Below, piece by piece: positions 35,761 through 47,395 of a DNA stretch of 64,000 bases. Both the position numbers and the translations under genes were made by a program. Under the pieces are notes generated by a model. It was not told the DNA's origin. It made no database searches and saw only the letters and a list, made by a program, of their open reading frames with translations. The stretch is from NCBI GenBank assembly GCA_039545315.1, contig BCIM01000007.1:770745-834744 (forward strand), in the 5' to 3' direction. Numbering within the stretch: the stretch's first letter is position 1; each line of letters begins with the position of its first letter. The DNA comes from Kondoa malvinella. Lineage: Eukaryota > Basidiomycota > Agaricostilbomycetes > Agaricostilbales > Kondoaceae.

Positions 35761-38700
35761 ATGGATATCAACAAGTGCTTGCCGACGCAAGTCACTTCTG
35801 TCGGTTTCGCTGCCTTGAGTTCTGCAGATATTCGACGCATCTCTGTCAAGCAAATAGTCAACCCTGTCCTTTTTGACAACCTCAACAGGCCTACAGCAGG
35901 TGGTCTCTATGATCCTCACCTTGGTCCGTCCGACAGAAACGATATGCAAGTTTTTTTCGATTTCCCGCGAGTGAAGCGCTAACCGAGCTCTCTGATAGCT
36001 GCTCGACATGCAAATTGACCTCATTCGCTTGTCCTGGTCATTTCGGTCATATTGATCTGCCTCAACCTGTGTTTCATCCACTTTTCATGGCTCATCTTTA
36101 TACTCTGCTCAGAGGCACCTGCTTCTACTGCCATCGATTCTTACTGTCTCGTAAGAAGGTGTGCCTCTAGAGTCGTCTGCACAAGACTCTAGCTCATGAT
36201 GTGTTAGATTGCCAAATATACCGCAAAGCTCGTCTTGCTCGACCATGGCCTTCCAGCAGAAGCAGCCAAGATAGATCAATTTGACGCCGCTCCTGCTTCC
36301 GCAAAGGGGAAGCAGAAAGAGACTGAAAACGACAATGAGGATGAACCTGCGGAAGAAGAAGATGCTCAAGCATACACTGACCGGTTATTCGAATATGTCA
36401 ACCTCATGGTCGTCAAGCATGGGCAAGGCTCAGATAGAGATTCATACAAGATTGGAGCGTCCTATGATATCAGGAAGAAGCTGGTCTCAGAGTTCATGAA
36501 GGCTTTGACGGGTAGAAGAAAGTGCGAGAACTGCCAGGCGTGGGTCGTGACCTCCAGCAACAGACACGTGCATTGAACCAAACGCATACAGGAACGCTCA
36601 TCGTCTTCGCAAAGATGGCTTTATGCGATTACTCGAGATCAGCTTGACTACAAAGCAGAAAGCAGGCAACGCCAACAAGCACAAGCCACAAACAGCCGAA
36701 CTACGTCAAATGGCTTTGAAAGTCCAACGCCTACAGGCTGAGCAAGAACAAGCTGCGACAGGCGAAGAAGACGAAGGCAAGAGCGACAGCGGAAATGAGC
36801 TTTCTGATCAAGACATGGATCGCTCGTCGCCGGAGCCATCTTCAGAAGGCGAGGGCGATGATTTGATGGATCTCGACGAAGACGATGCAGAAATGGATCT
36901 ATCGACAAGCAAGAGAGCTTCGAAAACGTCCGGAACGAAACAAACAGAACGTGCCATGTTTCCAGACGAGTGTCGGAACCGCCTTACTATCCTCTTTGCG
37001 AACGAGGCGCAAATCGTCGACCTAATCTTCTGTCCTCATGGTCCATCTGCTTCCTCCCGTCTCACAGAACGCAACACTTCGTCTCGCGCAGAGCCAGGCA
37101 TGTTCTTCATGGACGTCGTCGCGGTCCCGCCTTCTCGCTTCAGACCTGCTTCCGTGATGGGCGACATGACCTTCGAATCGCCGCAGAATGAATTGCTCGC
37201 CAAAGTACTTGGTGCTGTGATTCGCGTGCGCGATATGTATGTAGCACACAAAGAAGCGACGCGCAAGCCAGAGAATGCAGAAGAGGTGCAAGTGGATGCT
37301 GCGAGGCTATATGGGCAACTCTTAGGCGCTTTGGGCGAGATGCAGCATACGGTCAACAGTTTGCTCGACAGCACGAAGAATCAGACACCTATGCGAGGTG
37401 GAAAGCTGCCGCCTGCTGGTGTCAAGCAGATCTTGGAAAAAAAGGACGGCTTGTTCAGAAAGAACATGATGGTATGTTAACCTTGAAAGTATACGACCTA
37501 GCTCAGGATAGGAAATAGGGCAAACGTGTCGACTACGCGGCTCGATCAGTCATCTCACCAGACGTCAATATCGAAACCAATGAGATTGGTGTCCCGCCTG
37601 TCTTTGCAAAGAAGCTCACCTACCCTGAACCCGTAACACCTCACAACATTCACAAGATGCAGGAGCTGGTGCGGAATGGTACAAAGAAGCATCCTGGGGC
37701 AGCTTTCATCGAATACGAGGATGGTCGAATGGAAAGTCTGGTAGGCCTTCAATCTCACTTATATTATCTCGAGCTGAGAGGAGTTGCAATTATAGGAACG
37801 ATTCGAGCCGGAAGAAAGAGCAGCGAAAGCTCAGCTACTGCTGACTGCCGATGTCAGACGAGGAATAGCGCTTGACCGATCTGATGTTGGCGTGCCCATT
37901 ACAAGAACACCACAAACAGTCAAGAAAGTGCATCGACATCTGGCTGATGGCGATATTGTCATCCTCAATCGACAGCCTACTCTTCACAAGCCTAGTATGA
38001 TGTGCCATCGTGTCAGGGTGCTCAACGGCGAGAAGACAATTCGCATGCATTATGCCAACTGGTAAGCACTCGACGGTCAGGCATAGCAGAGCGCTCACTC
38101 GTGATGCAGTAACTCGTACAATGCCGATTTCGATGGAGATGGTATGTCTTTCACATACAGGCCAGAAGAAAGCTAATGTGCTGATGCAGAGATGAACATG
38201 CATTTCCCTCAAACGCCTATTGCACAAGCAGAAGCTCGACTTATTGCCAACACTGACAACCAATATCTTGTGCCTACTTCTGGTGACCCTCTTCGTGGTC
38301 TCATTCAAGATCATGTCGTCGCTGGTGTTTGGATGACCAACAAAGAGACCTTCTTCACTCGATCGGAATACTGCCAACTCCTGTACGGTGCTCTTCGACC
38401 TGAAGACAACTACTCTGGAGGTGGCACGGTGCAGACCGTCCCGCCGGCTATCATCAGGCCCAAGCCTCTGTGGACTGGCAAGCAAATTGTCAGCTGTCTC
38501 CATGCTTTTACAGATCATGCGCTTACCCTAAATAGGTCACGACTATCCTTCTCAATATTACGCCTCCTGAATCTGGTGGTCTCAACCTTCGCAGCAAATC
38601 AAAAGTGCCAGCAAAGCGATGGGGACCGAAAAATGAAGAGGAAGGCGAAGTCCACTTCATGGACGGCGAGCTCCTAAGCGGCATCCTCGACAAGTCTCAG

Positions 38701-41657
38701 TTCGGTGCCACGTCTTTCGGTATGGTGCACTCGGTCTATGAGCTTTACGGCGCAACCATCGCTGGCAAACTCCTCGGCATCCTTAGTCGGCTCTTTACCA
38801 AGTACCTTCAGCATCGTGCCTTCACTTGTGGTATGGATGATCTGCATCTCACGGATGAAGGTAATCAATGGCGGCAAGAGCTCATCCAGTCAGCAAAGTC
38901 ACGTGGTCTTAAAGCTGCTCTCGGCTACGTCAATCTTGAAGATGCTGATCCAAATGACCCGGAGACTGCTCAGAATTTGAAAATTCGTCTGGAAGAAGTT
39001 CTCCGCGATGACCTGAAGTCTGCAGGTCTTGACCGAGCTATGATGGGAGAAACAAGCGGCCTGACGTCTGGTATCATCGACAAGTGCTTGCCCGACGGCC
39101 TGTTGAAGCCTTTCCCGGCGAACGATATGCAGACCATGACTGTATCAGGCGCCAAAGGTTCAAATGTCAATGTGTCTCAGATCTCTTGTCTTCTTGGTCA
39201 ACAAGCACTTGAAGGTCGTCGTGTCCCGACCATGGTCAGCGGCAAGACACTGCCCTCTTTCCAAGCTTTCGAGACCGAACCAAGGGCAGGCGGTTACGTC
39301 TCCCAGCGTTTCTTGACTGGTATTCGGCCGCAAGAGTACTACTTCCATTGCATGGCTGGTCGAGAAGGGTTGATCGACACTGCAGTCAAGACCAGTCGAT
39401 CAGGATATTTGCAACGTTGCTTGATCAAGCATCTTGAAGGTATCCGCGTTCATTACGATCATACCGTCCGCAACAGCGACTCTTCCGTCATCCAATTCCA
39501 CTATGGAGAAGACTCGCTGGACGTGACCAAACAGAAGCATCTGTTTAAGCTTGATGTGAGCGAATCTATCCTCTCCTTCGCTGTGTGCTGAGTGAATGCT
39601 GCCCAGTTCGCCGTGAAAAATCGCCAAGCGTTGATTCAACGGTACAAGCCCGAAAGCGCAACTGAAGCTGTAGACGATCAAACAGCTGTCCAGTACCAGA
39701 AGCAGGTCTTGCGACAAATCGGCGAGCACGGCATGGGATCAAAAGAAGTCCAACCTCCCGTCTTATCTCAGCTCAGTCCCGGCACCCATCTTGGAAGTGT
39801 CTCCGAAACCTACGCAATTGCTTTGGCCAACTATCAACATGACAATCCTGATCGTATGCTGAAGACTAGCAAAAAGTACCGACAGAATTGGCCAGCCTAT
39901 ATTAAGACGAAATCCTTGATGAGCACTGCGCAATTCAACAGTCTGATGCAACTTCGGTATATGCGCAGTGTAGTTGATGCGGGTGAAGCTGTCGGTCTAC
40001 TAGCGTCCCAGGGGTAAGCCCCAATATTCATCACCAGTCAGAGGCTGACCTTTTCCAAAGTGTCGGAGAGCCTTCTACTCAAATGACGCTCAACACTTTC
40101 CATTTGGCTGGTCACGGAGCGGCCAACGTCACCCTTGGTATTCCTCGTCTGCGAGAGATCGTTCTCACAGCTTCAGCCAACCCTAGTACACCTACGATGA
40201 AGATTCCCTTCATCACTGAAGTAGTGACAGAAGAACAGCAAAGGCAATTCGTCAAAGACTATACACGACTCACCATATCTCAAGTCGTTGATCATGTCTC
40301 AGTCGACGAACGTCTCACCGCCAAAACTGCCGAAACGAGTTACTCCCGTCGTCGCATCTATGAGATCAAGATGCACCTCTTCTCCAAGAAGGAATACCAA
40401 GAGGAGTACAGCACAACACCCATGCAAATTCTTCGCGGTCTTGCTTCCAGCTTCGTGCCCAGACTACAAGACGAAATCAGAAAGGAGCTAAAGATCAACG
40501 CAAAGCAGGCAAAGGCGCAAGCCGATGATATTGGCAGGAGTCACCAGCCGGTCAATGCACGAGCTGCTGATGAAGGCGGTGCAGAGGATGAAGATGGTGG
40601 GGCAGCACACCGACTAGATGAAGGTGCCGAAGATGGGGACGCTGATGACGAGAAACGGGCTCTACAAGGCGCACAACAGCACACCTATGATGACGATTCG
40701 GATAACGAGGATGCGGAAGACGACGATCTTGGCAAGACGTTCGGTAACGATCTGAGCAGCAGCGAGGACGAAGACGAAGAGGAGAAAGAAGAAACTCAGC
40801 CGTCGACCGCCGACAAAGCCAGGATCGAGGCGATGGAGGCAATCGAGGCGGAAGTCAATGACACTGCCAAGCTGATACACGACTTTGCTTTTGACAAGAC
40901 ATCCGGCAGCTACTGTACTTTCCGCTTGGACGTAAGTAAAGCATTGCGTTGATACTACTGGCGCTGATGTTTGTGCGCGCTGTAGTTCGACAGCGCTACC
41001 GCCAAGCTGCTATTGGTTGGCATCATTGAGAAAGCATGTCGAGCAGCTGTTATTCACCAAATACCTGGCATCACACGATGCCTCGTCACGCCGCCCGATA
41101 AGCTTGATCCGAAGGCACGTACTCAAACATCGCTTAGTCCAAGAGTCTAACCTGTTCTGTAGACCTACTTCACTACCGAAGGCCAAAACCTGAAAGCGAC
41201 CTGGAACTTTGGCGCAGGCAAGCTCGACCTCAACCAGATCTACTCGAACGATATTGCCGCCATCCTGCGCACCTATGGTGTTGAAGCCGCTCGAATGGCA
41301 TTGATCCGAGAGATCTCAGCAGTCTTTGGTGTATACGGCATCGGCGTCGATAGAAGACATTTGACCCTCATTGCAGACTACATGGTAGGTCACTGCCCCT
41401 AGCCCCAGTCAACGCTTATGTTCTTCGAACAGACATCAGAGGGCGGTTACAAACCATTCAACCGCTCAGGCTTGGGCACCAGCAACTCTCCGTTCCTCAA
41501 GGCGTCCTACGAGATGACATCTACCTTCATCACCGAAGCGGCAGTCTTTGGCGACTTTGACTCTATGCACAATCCTTCGTCCAGCATCGTTCTCGGCAAA
41601 GTGCCATTATCCGGAACAGGCGTCTTTGACGTGCACATTCCCATCGCAAAACGTTAA
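35761..41657 (+). CDS. RPA190: RNA polymerase I largest subunit
   Basis: A large gene with about a dozen exons, starting at ATG 35761 ([20 protein letters not shown]). The zinc-binding clamp has [20 protein letters not shown] and then [19 protein letters not shown]. The active-site loop [15 protein letters not shown], with three aspartates for Mg2+, is assembled across two introns near 38.06-38.19 kb. The bridge-helix and trigger-loop region reads [40 protein letters not shown]. Strongly acidic insertions lie near 36.3 kb, 36.76-36.92 kb and 40.68-40.80 kb, as expected for Pol I. The C-terminus has [20 protein letters not shown] and [20 protein letters not shown]. It transcribes the large rRNA precursor in the nucleolus. 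No catalytic residue appears to be missing. Confidence 0.95.
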
Positions 41658-41730
41658 AAAGTAAATAAGTGGTTCATGGGGTTTCAGTACACTTGCATCA
41701 TTGTAACATTAGACTACAGCATTTAGATCA

Positions 41731-43230
41731 TTATGAATTGGCTAGACTGATTGATCGCAATTGGATAGCGAGGTGCTCGGCGACGGTGATATTTGGGTAC
41801 TGCTCTTTGACCTTGGCCTCTTCACCGGGCTTGATGAACTCTTTGATTGGGTCAAGGTGGAATTCGGGCGACAGATGCCACTAGAACCAGATCAGCATAG
41901 TGCGTCCAGCATCAGGATGAGCTCACAAAAAAGGTCGAGCTGATGCGGATCTTTGGTCGATCTGGCCGTTCTTTATCTGCCTTCTTCATCGCTTCTACTG
42001 TTCGTGCATTGACAACAACTTCATGAAAACCGGCGAGAACACGACCAGCAGTCAAGTGCTCGAGCTGCTTGCCGCTTTGAACGAGCAAATAGCCTGGACT
42101 TCATGTCAGACTGTCCTGCAGGGGTGTTTTCAGAACTTACCTGGAGGCATCTTGACTTCTATCCTTCGGCCGCTATTGCGGGCCCAGATGTGAAGACCGG
42201 GATAGCGCGATCTCTAATTCACTCGGCATGAGCGAGCAGAAGCCACTGAAGAGGCTGCAAACTTACTCCATGAATGGTCAAGAAGTTGAGATCTGCGAAT
42301 ACGCATTGGGTGTGACGACATTGAGCAGAGTTGGTTACTTACCGCTATGGAAACCAGCCATGATGGAGTTGAGATCACCATACTTGCCCAAATTAGCTGT
42401 ATTGATTTATCAGCCTCGAGCCACGAACAGAAAAGTCGACTGACTAGCTGTAGGTGCCAAAAGATGATTGCCAAACTTGCCAGCATCGGTGAAACAATCC
42501 TTGTCCAATCCCAATCCTTCAGCAGCCATTTGAGCAACACCTTCAACAGCTTGTTGCATCTGTGTGCCCCATTTATCCATCCGCTCAGTCCAAACATCGG
42601 CAAAAGCTTGAGGTGTAATGTTTTCTAGTTCTGGTTCTGTGGCGGTAGGTGATTGTTTTCCCATACGGTGGAAGAAGCGGCACTGCTTGAATCTTTAGCA
42701 CGAACCACTTTGGATAAGGAGGGAAAAGGACTTTTGGGTCTTTGTGCGTTCCGGCGCTAACAAGCCATTAGCGTAAGAAAGAAGAGCAGTAGACACACGC
42801 ACAGATCAAGCGGTCGTTCAGCTTCGTCTAGAGCTTGTATAAGAGCGCGACAGTCTTCATTGACTGTGCAGACTGGCTTTTCTGTATGTTCCTGCTCTTT
42901 CGTCAGCAGATGTGAGGCAGTATGCTTCGGAGCGTACTAGAGTAGACCCAACTTGAAAGTGGTGCTGCGGTCTCGTATCTTTTTCCAACACCCTGTTTCC
43001 TTATCAGCTACCGAGAATTTCTATCGAATGCTAGCCTACTCCTGAGGTTGAGCGAAATAATCCTCCATGAGATCCAAGAAGATGTCATTATCCGCTTCAG
43101 TGACTCTAGAATCTTTGACTAAGAGTGCTCCGAATTGCTCTAGTGCTTGAGCTGCTTTCAAGGCTTCTTCATGCGCTGCTGAGGAAGCGGAGCGGTAGAT
43201 GTCTAGCGAGACTATTGGTAGTGATTCCAT
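41731..43230 (-). CDS. 2-oxoglutarate/Fe(II) oxygenase-like (clavaminate/isopenicillin N synthase-like) protein
   Basis: The gene starts at ATG 43230 (MESLPIVSLDIYRSASSAAH) and has about nine exons. Blocks are EALKAAQALEQFGALLVKDS, FLDLMEDYFAQPQE, DTRPQHHFQVGSTL, PVCTVNEDCRALIQALDEAE, AFADVWTERMDKWGTQMQQA, HLLAPTASDLGKYG, AGFHSDLNFLTIHGRSRYPG, LHIWARNSGRR, GYLLVQSGKQLEHLTAGRVL AGFHEVVVNARTVEA and RPKIRISSTFFWHLSPEFHL. FHSDLNF supplies the HxD iron ligands, QLEHLT the second His, and RISSTFF the 2-oxoglutarate-binding Arg. The family is widespread and uncharacterised in fungi, so the substrate is unknown. The end is SLANS with stop TAA 41731-41733. Confidence 0.82.
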
Positions 43231-43727
43231 AGCGAGGGCGGGCTTGAATCGATCACAGTGTTTTGGCGTGCAGATACAAAAAGTCTTTCAACAACAGAAG
43301 TTTCGAATTTGGGAAGCCCGGCGTTGGTGTAAAGTACAACAGGTGAGACAAGAGCAAGATGCAAGTGAGCTTGGCATGCCGTGTGGTGCATCACATGCCT
43401 GAGGCGACCCACTACAAGTCCAGCTCAAAGTCGGTCTGCGCCATAAGCAGGGCCATACGAAGTAGACAGCCCAATCCAAGAGCAGCTGAGCGCTCAGTTT
43501 GAGCCTCTTGTAGCTGGATAGTAACACGTGACCTTACACGCGAACGCGGATCGACCTGATAGCCAACCAAATTGCTCGGAAATGCAAACGCACGGCAATT
43601 CGCTCTTTGACTTCAACACGAACCTTTGTTCCCTGCCAACACTTTCAAACAAGCTCTCATCTCTTTCTCTGTGATCTTAAGCACTCCTTACCGTGCTACC
43701 TCGTCCCCTGTGCTTTCGCCGAACATT
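43231..43727. other. Divergent intergenic region
   Basis: About 500 bases between two genes read in opposite directions outward. It should carry both promoters. No motif stands out. Confidence 0.4.
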
Positions 43728-44520
43728 ATGGTCACCACACGAAGTCGTTCCCTTGTAGCATCCACCTCAACTCTACCTGCTCCTACCGCCAGAAAGACCA
43801 AACGCTTATCCAACAAACCAGCAAACTACCACGAAACTTTACAACGCTGCAATTTCCGAGCTATCCTCGCTTCCCATGCTCGCTTAAATGCAGTCGAAGC
43901 ACGAGCCAGTCAAGAAGTCGGACCTATGCAATTATGGGATGAGAAATTGACGCTTGTAAAAGCTGAAAGGAAAAAGTTGCACACGTCAGTTCATCCCCTA
44001 GTATGTCTCAATCAAGTTGATGGGTTGGTGGGAATCTCAGCATCTTTGATGAATTCATGATTCGCGTAAGAGCGTTACAAGATCAGATGAACCTCATGCA
44101 GAGTAAGAATGTAAGCTTGCCCACTCTGTTTTTCGCATGGTCAAGAGGTCTGAGAGCTTTTGACCGTGGGATAGAACATTACAAGAGGGTTCATGAAGAA
44201 GATGCATGCGGAATTAACTTGGTGTCAGGATCAACAGAGGGGTATGGATGTCACGCTGCAGGTGTTGGATAAGGATTTGACGGCTTTGGAGACGGAAGGT
44301 GCGCTCAGCTTGTTCTTTGCGTTGATCCAATGCTGAGGGTAATCGTCTGCTCACAGCCAATCGGAGATCAACTCTGGCTGCACAACTTGTTGCGGAAGCT
44401 ACCAAGCATGCGTTACCGAAATTCGACAACATTCTCGTGAGTGTTATTCCGACATTTGCAGCTCTCTGCTGACGAAATGATCACCATTCACAGGACCTTG
44501 TCATCCTTTCCAAGCAGTAA
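43728..44520 (+). CDS. Small coiled-coil protein, function unknown
   Basis: Five short exons give about 180 residues. The protein begins MVTTRSRSLVASTSTLPAPT, continues ANYHETLQRCNFRAILASHA and TLVKAERKKLHTIFDEFMIR, then VRALQDQMNLMQSKNNITRG, FMKKMHAELTWCQDQQRGMD and VTLQVLDKDLTALETEANRR, and ends HALPKFDNILDLVILSKQ at TAA 44518-44520. All splice joins keep frame. The heptad-rich helices suggest a subunit of a larger assembly, and the basic N-terminus may be a nuclear signal. I do not recognise the family. Confidence 0.6.
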
Positions 44521-44808
44521 CGAATACTCCTCTAACCCTTTACGTCTTTCGGTGGTAAGTCATGCTCTTTGCAACTCATTGGCTGGAACTCATTTCGTGA
44601 AACAGTCAATAGGGTTCCTGTCAAGCATCCACTGTATCATAGAGCACTGTAGCATTACTAGCATTCGCATACTTAATGCACAATTCAGACCTCGTCACTT
44701 TGCAACTGTCCACCAAGAGCTATACCTTTGGCTATCTTGATACCTTACTACACAGAGTAAATTCTATACCAGCTTGTAACACCTCTTCCACTCCAATAGC
44801 AAACCAGA

Positions 44809-46765
44809 ATGTGTACGTTGTTCCGTTCGCAGCGTGGAAATTGAAAAACGCTGAAATGGTCGGGCGAATGCAGCTACGCTCGTTGAAAAGATCAAAGGTG
44901 TGCTTCTTGCTTGGGCTACTGTATAGTAATGTAGGCTGATCACAGTGTACAGCTATCGAGGATGAGATGGTCAGTTCGACAACCTGGGTTATCGGCGTTA
45001 TGCTGATGCACAGTTTGGTACTGACAGAGCAAGACTCAGAAGGTACATCTTCTCCTTCCCTGTTCGCTGTATGCATGTAGCTGATGCTTCTTACGACAGA
45101 GTGCGTACTTTCGGATGTCGTGCTTAAATCTAGCTCAAAACTTGGCCATGCAACAGACAAAGCCACTTCTTTCCATTTGGGTCAACTCAAAGCCAAATTA
45201 GCCAAATTAAAGCGAGAGCTAGTGACTCCCTCATCTTCTTCTGGTCCAGCTGGAGCAGGTTTCGATGTCGCTCGAACGGGTATTGCCAGTGTTGGGTTTA
45301 TAGGCTGTTTGTCTTCTCTCCATACAAAGGTGAATGAATATTAATGGGAAGACAGTTCCGAGTGTGGGGAAAAGTAGTTTGATGACTGGTTTGACGGGAA
45401 CAGAATCGGTCGCTGCAGATTGTAAGTCTCTCCTCATCTTGCTGTGATAGCTAGATAATGTGAATGGCTTACAGACGAGTTTACGACTTTGACTACTGTT
45501 CCGTAAGCTATCATTTTGCTTGGACAAGAATAAGCTGAAAGCGGTTTAGCGGTACACTGGAGGTGAACGGAGCAAAGATCCAGAGTCAGTTCTCTCCTTT
45601 TCAGCAGCGGTATTTGCTCAATGAAAAGCGCAGTTCTCGATCTGCCTGGTATTATCGAAGGTGCCAAAGATGGTAAAGGTCGAGGTCGGCAAGTCATTGC
45701 AGGTCAGTGGTTTTGGTCAATGCACGCTCGAGTGTTAACCCAGCCAACGTTGTCTGACAGTCGCTCGATCAACAAACCTACTCTTCATCGTTCTAGACGT
45801 GCTCAAACCACTAGGCGACAAACGAGTCATCGAAGCCGAATTAGAAGGTTTCGGGATCCGATTAAACAAAGAACCGCCCAACATCCTTCTCAAGAAAAAG
45901 GACAAAGGTGGAATAGCCATCAGCAACACAGTTCCACTTACGAACCTCGAAACGGAGGAGATCAAAGCTGTTTTGGCGGAATATAAAATGTCGAATTGCG
46001 ACATTTCGTTCAGGTGTGATGCGACGCTGGATGATCTGATCGACGTTTGTGAAGGCAATCGAGTCTATATTCCTGCTGTATAGTGTGTCTGTACTTCTTT
46101 AGTTGTGAACTTCGCTTATCATGTCTTGCAGCGTCCTAAACAAGATTGATGCCATTTCGGAAGAAGAATTAGATCTCCTCTACCGTATCCCTCATTCTGT
46201 GCCGATTTCAGTCAAATGGTGGCTGAACATAGACGAGCTGATGGAGGTACGCTCTTATCAAAATTACTTCATTGCGATTGCTTAAGTTGTGATAGACCAT
46301 GTGGGAGAAGCTTTCTCTTGTTCGAGTCTATACCAAGCCAAAGGGTAAACAACCGGACTTTACTGCACCTGTCGTGTTGCGGAAGAACAAGTGCAGTGCG
46401 TTATCCCTACACTGTCAGCCGAAACGAGCTGATGTAGTATCACCTACAGGCGTTGAGGACTTTTGTAAAGTTTGTGATCGCTCTTGTGCGCTCGTTCAAC
46501 TTGCTGATTATATCTGCGTCAACTTCAGGCCATCCACAAGTAAGTTCATCATGGATCGTCGAAAGCATTGCTCATCTAGCTTGTAGAGATATTGTCAACC
46601 AGTTCCGCGTAGCCACTGTATGGGGATCATCTGCCAAACACATGCGAGGCCAGCGAGTCGGTCTAGAGCATATCCTGATGGACGAAGGTAAACATTTTTT
46701 TGCCCATCAAACGACCTGCTGAACTCATTGCCTTTACAGATATCTTGCAGATCGTCAAGAAGTAG
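44809..46765 (+). CDS. RBG1: Developmentally regulated GTP-binding protein DRG1 (Rbg1)
   Basis: Many short exons. The start ATG 44809 is followed by only one more coding base before the first intron (44813-44873), giving MSTLVEKIKAIEDEM. Further blocks are [20 protein letters not shown], the P-loop GFPSVGKSS (joined across an intron), [40 protein letters not shown] (G3), [25 protein letters not shown] (G4) and the C-terminal TGS domain with [20 protein letters not shown] and [21 protein letters not shown]. It ends [13 protein letters not shown] GTPases bind ribosomes and, with Tma46/DFRP1, support translation through slow codons. The exon between 44969 and 45160 is uncertain; I read a short exon near 45029. 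Confidence 0.92.
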
Positions 46766-47301
46766 AACGGGCTGTGTTTTGGCCGAGCGATGTAAATGTC
46801 ATGTACAAATTCAATTGCATAGAGTCCTCGTCTATCATACAGAGCCACACTTGCTGCTCTTGCTCGCTCGACTTCCGCACCTCTCGAGATGTCAATTTTT
46901 GCTGCTTGCTTCGGTTGCGCGATCCTTCTGGATAAGAGAGCAAATTCGGCCTGCTTGCAACATGCTGCGTGAAGCTGCTCCGCCTTTGCTGTATCTGTCT
47001 TCGAGGGTTCAGGACGATCTGGAGGGCACAATCACCGAAAAATCCAGGTCAAGCTGCTATCGAGCAGTTTGCACGCTCTGGCACAGTCGTCGCACCTCTG
47101 TTTGCTGCTTCGCCAGTCCTGAAAGGCCACCTGTGGTTAGAACGAAACAAACTTGCTCGGGACCCAATTTGCGCAGACCGTGAAGCAGGCCTTGATGCAG
47201 TGTACTGCACTGCACTGCTTCGTCTCGACTCTCTCTGTGTCTCTCTGTACCCCGCTTTGCTTCGCACGCCAGCCGAAAAAGCGTCGGCTCAGTCAGCTTA
47301 T

Positions 47302-47326
47302 GATCAGTCATGCATGCTGACTGATC
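47302..47326. promoter_or_regulatory. Inverted repeat upstream of TATA box, possible regulator site
   Basis: Perfect 9-bp arms GATCAGTCA and TGACTGATC flank a 7-bp centre TGCATGC. The element ends nine bases before the TATA box of the MFS transporter. The arms contain TCAGTCA/TGACTGA, close to bZIP (AP-1/Yap) half-sites. This is a suggestion from position and symmetry only. Confidence 0.5.
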
Positions 47327-47334
47327 TTTGCTCG

Positions 47335-47342
47335 TATAAAAA
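47335..47342 (+). promoter_or_regulatory. TATA box
   Basis: TATAAAAA sits about 55-60 bases before the start codon of the MFS transporter, followed by a CTTT-rich leader. This points to a regulated, TATA-driven promoter. Confidence 0.6.
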
Positions 47343-47395
47343 CCTGTTTTGCCTTTCTTTCTTTCTTTCTTCAACTACTGCTCAACTCCTCCGCC

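Larger units (their letters stand above)
46766..47395 (+). other. Promoter region of the MFS transporter
   Basis: About 630 bases upstream of the transporter ATG. It ends in an inverted repeat (47302-47326), a TATA box (47335-47342) and a CTTT run (47352-47371). No coding frame is convincing. Confidence 0.55.

Noticed and set aside
44732..45166. A 144-codon minus-strand open frame
   Set aside because: It overlaps the spliced 5' exons of DRG1, which are clearly coding on the other strand.
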